A stretch of 8,096 nucleotides of DNA from an uncultured Comamonadaceae bacterium (GTDB lineage Bacteria > Pseudomonadota > Gammaproteobacteria > Burkholderiales > Burkholderiaceae): the NCBI GenBank assembly GCA_946482115.1, contig CAMLQP010000123.1, positions 1 through 8,096 of the forward strand, given 5' to 3'. The notes beneath the pieces were generated by a model. That model saw only the letters and a program-made list of their open reading frames with translations, did no database searches and was not told where the DNA came from. Positions 6,723 to 8,096 of this stretch are shown in pieces; within the stretch, counting starts at the first letter, position 1; each line of letters begins with the position of its first letter. A program made the translations under genes and the position numbers.

Positions 6723-7451
6723 ATGAACAAACCTTCTTTCTCTGCCCGCCGGCCCGGCCTCGCCCGGCAGCGCGGCTTCACACTGATCGAACTGGGCGTG
6801 GCCTTGCTGGTGATCGGCCTGCTGCTGGGGGCGGTGGCGGTGGGGCGCGACCTGCAGCGCACTGCGTCGTACCAGCGGCTGTCGACCGACTTCGTGCAGG
6901 GCTGGCAGTTGGCCTACGAGGCCTACGTCACCGGCGTGGGCTACCCGCCGGGCGACAACTCCACGGACCCGACCGGCCGTGTCAACGGCAGCGTCGCACC
7001 CGTGGGCACCGCGCTGTGCGGCAACGACCTGATCAACGCCTTCCTGGCCGCTGGTGTGCGCCTGCCTGAAGGCCGCACCGAGGGTCAGCAGGACCGCTAC
7101 GCCTACCTCGACAGCAATGGCAACCCGCAGGAGGTGCGGGTCTGTTTCCAGAATGTCGAATGGGCGGAGCCTGGTGCGACCGTGGGCACCTACGTGACGC
7201 GTCGGCGCAACGTGATGACGATGCAGAACGTGACCTTCTCGCTGGTCTCGCTGCTGGACCAGCAGGTGGACGGCAAGGGCGACGCCCGCTTCGGCAAGCT
7301 GCGCGACATCTCGCTGGCGAACGCGACCGGCGAAGCCAACGGCCGGGTCTGGCCCCTCGACGATCGCATGGCCTTCGGCAGCACGACGCCCACCACGCTG
7401 GACGAGTCGCAGGTGGCGGTGACCACGGCGTACTTCCAGATGCTGCGCTGA
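6723..7451 (+). CDS. Prepilin / pseudopilin of a different subfamily (242 aa)
   Basis: The 18-residue leader ends RQRG and is followed by FTLIE, an ideal prepilin peptidase site (cleavage after Gly18, mature Glu5 at 23), and a hydrophobic helix to about residue 40. The ectodomain lacks the LPCP/FDGxN/YDD motifs of the three upstream paralogs. It has instead GYPPGDNSTDPTGR (73-86) and LLDQQVDGKGDARFGKLRD (177-195). These resemble the PGD and I-D-D-G...G-x-[VL] motifs that recur in many short prepilin-like proteins; the Asp cluster 179/183/187 could bind a metal ion. Two cysteines (99 and 141) may pair. Its size is close to that of ordinary pilins or pseudopilins, so it could be the main filament subunit or another minor one; the sequence alone does not decide. 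It is the last gene of the operon, separated by 25 bp rather than an overlap, with its own ribosome-binding site. Confidence 0.92.
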   Translation: MNKPSFSARRPGLARQRGFTLIELGVALLVIGLLLGAVAVGRDLQRTASYQRLSTDFVQGWQLAYEAYVTGVGYPPGDNSTDPTGRVNGSVAPVGTALCGNDLINAFLAAGVRLPEGRTEGQQDRYAYLDSNGNPQEVRVCFQNVEWAEPGATVGTYVTRRRNVMTMQNVTFSLVSLLDQQVDGKGDARFGKLRDISLANATGEANGRVWPLDDRMAFGSTTPTTLDESQVAVTTAYFQMLR

Positions 7452-7455
7452 GGCC

Positions 7456-7492
7456 AGCGCCGGCCTCGCGGCACCAACCGCTCGTTGGCGCT
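7456..7492. terminator. Weak hairpin between convergent genes; possible bidirectional terminator
   Basis: The short convergent gap holds CCAAC-cgctc-GTTGG (7474-7488), extended by GC/GC after one mismatch (7471-7491). An outer pair AGCGCC (7456-7461) and GGCGCT (7487-7492) can form an alternative stem. No T-run follows on either strand, so a classical intrinsic terminator is not supported. It may still stop or stabilise both convergent transcripts. Confidence 0.35.
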
Positions 7493-7493
7493 G

Positions 7494-8096
7494 TCAGGTC
7501 AGGGCGGCCCGGTGCGCCCGGGCCTGTTCGGCAATCGCTTCACGCGCTGCCGGCGCCAGCCGGTCCAGGTTTTTCATCTGCATGGCCATGCGCGGGTTCT
7601 GCCGCAACATGGCCTCGTGCCGCATCAGGAAGTCCCAGTACAGCGTGGTGAAGGGGCAGGCCTTGGGGCCGGTGGACTGGGCCGGGTCGTAGCGGCAACC
7701 GCTGCAGTGGTTGCTCATGCGCTGGATGTACTTGCCCGTGGCGACATAGGGCTTGCTTCCGAGCAGGCCGCCGTCGCCGTACTGGCTCATGCCCAGGGTG
7801 TTGGGCAGTTCCACCCATTCCACCGCGTCCACGTACACGCTCAGGTACCACTCATGAACGGCCTGCGGCCGCACGCCCAGCAGCAGCGCATACAGGCCCG
7901 TGACCATCAGGCGCTGGATGTGGTGCGCGTAGCCGTGCGCCAGCGTCTGCGTGATGGCTTCGCGCAGGCAGGCCATCTCGGTCTCGCCGGTCCAGTACCA
8001 GGCGGGCAGCGGCGCCTGCGCCCCCAGCGCGTTGCGCTCCAGGTAGCCGGGCATCTGCGTCCAGTAGATGCCGCGCACGTACTCGCGCCAGCCCAG
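7494..8096 (-). CDS. Iron-sulfur bacterial cryptochrome / (6-4) photolyase (PhrB type), C-terminal part, 5' truncated
   Basis: This is a DNA-repair flavoprotein of the FeS-BCP group (often annotated cryptochrome/photolyase family or deoxyribodipyrimidine photolyase-related protein), which uses FAD and light to reverse (6-4) photoproducts. The frame is open to the right edge (upstream codons read LGWREYVRGIYW), so the antenna domain and much of the FAD domain lie outside. Numbering from the GTG codon at 8078, cysteines 37, 125, 128 and 141 have spacings of 88, 3 and 13. As I recall, these equal the four [4Fe-4S] ligands of Agrobacterium PhrB (350, 438, 441, 454). At the same offset, Trp29, His53, Trp77, Tyr78 and Tyr111 fall at PhrB Trp342, His366, Trp390, Tyr391 and Tyr424, the electron-transfer and active-site residues. 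The C-terminus ends normally at a TGA (7494-7496). It is convergent with the filament operon and probably unrelated to it. Confidence 0.95.
   Translation of the reverse strand: MGWREYVRGIYWTQMPGYLERNALGAQAPLPAWYWTGETEMACLREAITQTLAHGYAHHIQRLMVTGLYALLLGVRPQAVHEWYLSVYVDAVEWVELPNTLGMSQYGDGGLLGSKPYVATGKYIQRMSNHCSGCRYDPAQSTGPKACPFTTLYWDFLMRHEAMLRQNPRMAMQMKNLDRLAPAAREAIAEQARAHRAALT

Noticed and set aside
1..7451. Assignment as an MSHA pilus, a general type II secretion system or a standard type IVa pilus.
   Set aside because: The ATPase-platform-prepilins order is compatible with these, but the prepilin sizes and motifs do not fit their known subunits, and the diagnostic genes (secretin, MshL/M/N, GspC/D/L/M, PilM-Q) are not in view.
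8076..8078. GTG as the start codon of the photolyase.
   Set aside because: The frame continues in family-typical sequence (LGWREY) to the window edge, and the FAD-domain start and antenna domain must lie beyond it.

Overview
The window is very GC-rich (strong G/C bias at third codon positions) and almost fully coding. Its gene families (a GspE/PilB-type ATPase, a GspF/PilC-type platform protein, type IV prepilins and an iron-sulfur photolyase) point to a Gram-negative proteobacterium. The style is that of Burkholderiales, such as a Comamonadaceae relative. That placement is an inference, because no rRNA or other taxonomic marker is present.

Positions 1-7451 are the downstream part of one plus-strand operon for a type IV filament machine (type IV pilus, type II secretion pseudopilus, or a specialised relative). 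In order it encodes the C-terminal part of the assembly ATPase (1-710), the inner-membrane platform protein (713-1984), three unusually large prepilin-like proteins of 731, 403 and 437 aa (1984-4179, 4176-5387, 5384-6697), and a 242-aa prepilin of a different subfamily (6723-7451). The platform gene and the three large prepilin genes are joined by ATGA stop/start overlaps, so translational coupling is likely. The operon promoter and the start of the ATPase lie upstream. No secretin, alignment proteins, prepilin peptidase or retraction ATPase are in view, so the system cannot be assigned to a named class.

The most unusual part is the trio of large prepilins. Each has a prepilin N-terminus followed by the same ordered set of ectodomain motifs: LPCP...DGVExC, a P-x-x-TL segment, a mid-domain Cys, an A-P-G or H-P-G segment, FDGxN, YDD and a closing Cys. 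Each then has an Ala/Gly-rich hydrophobic helical region and charged helices that do not belong to ordinary pilin folds. The first and largest has Gln instead of Glu at mature position 5 and carries about 350 extra residues, mostly predicted coiled coil around a Trp-rich patch. By analogy with GspK it is a candidate filament-tip protein. A plausible model is that the ATPase and platform extrude a filament built from the 242-aa protein or from pilins encoded elsewhere, with the three large proteins forming a tip or priming complex that carries the functional (adhesive, binding or membrane-active) domains.

After a 42-bp convergent intergenic gap with a weak hairpin, the minus strand (7494-8096) carries the C-terminal part of an iron-sulfur bacterial cryptochrome/photolyase of the PhrB type, running off the right edge. 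It is probably functionally unrelated to the filament operon. No stretch over 300 bases lacks a gene. I saw no tRNA, rRNA, CRISPR array, insertion sequence or attachment site.
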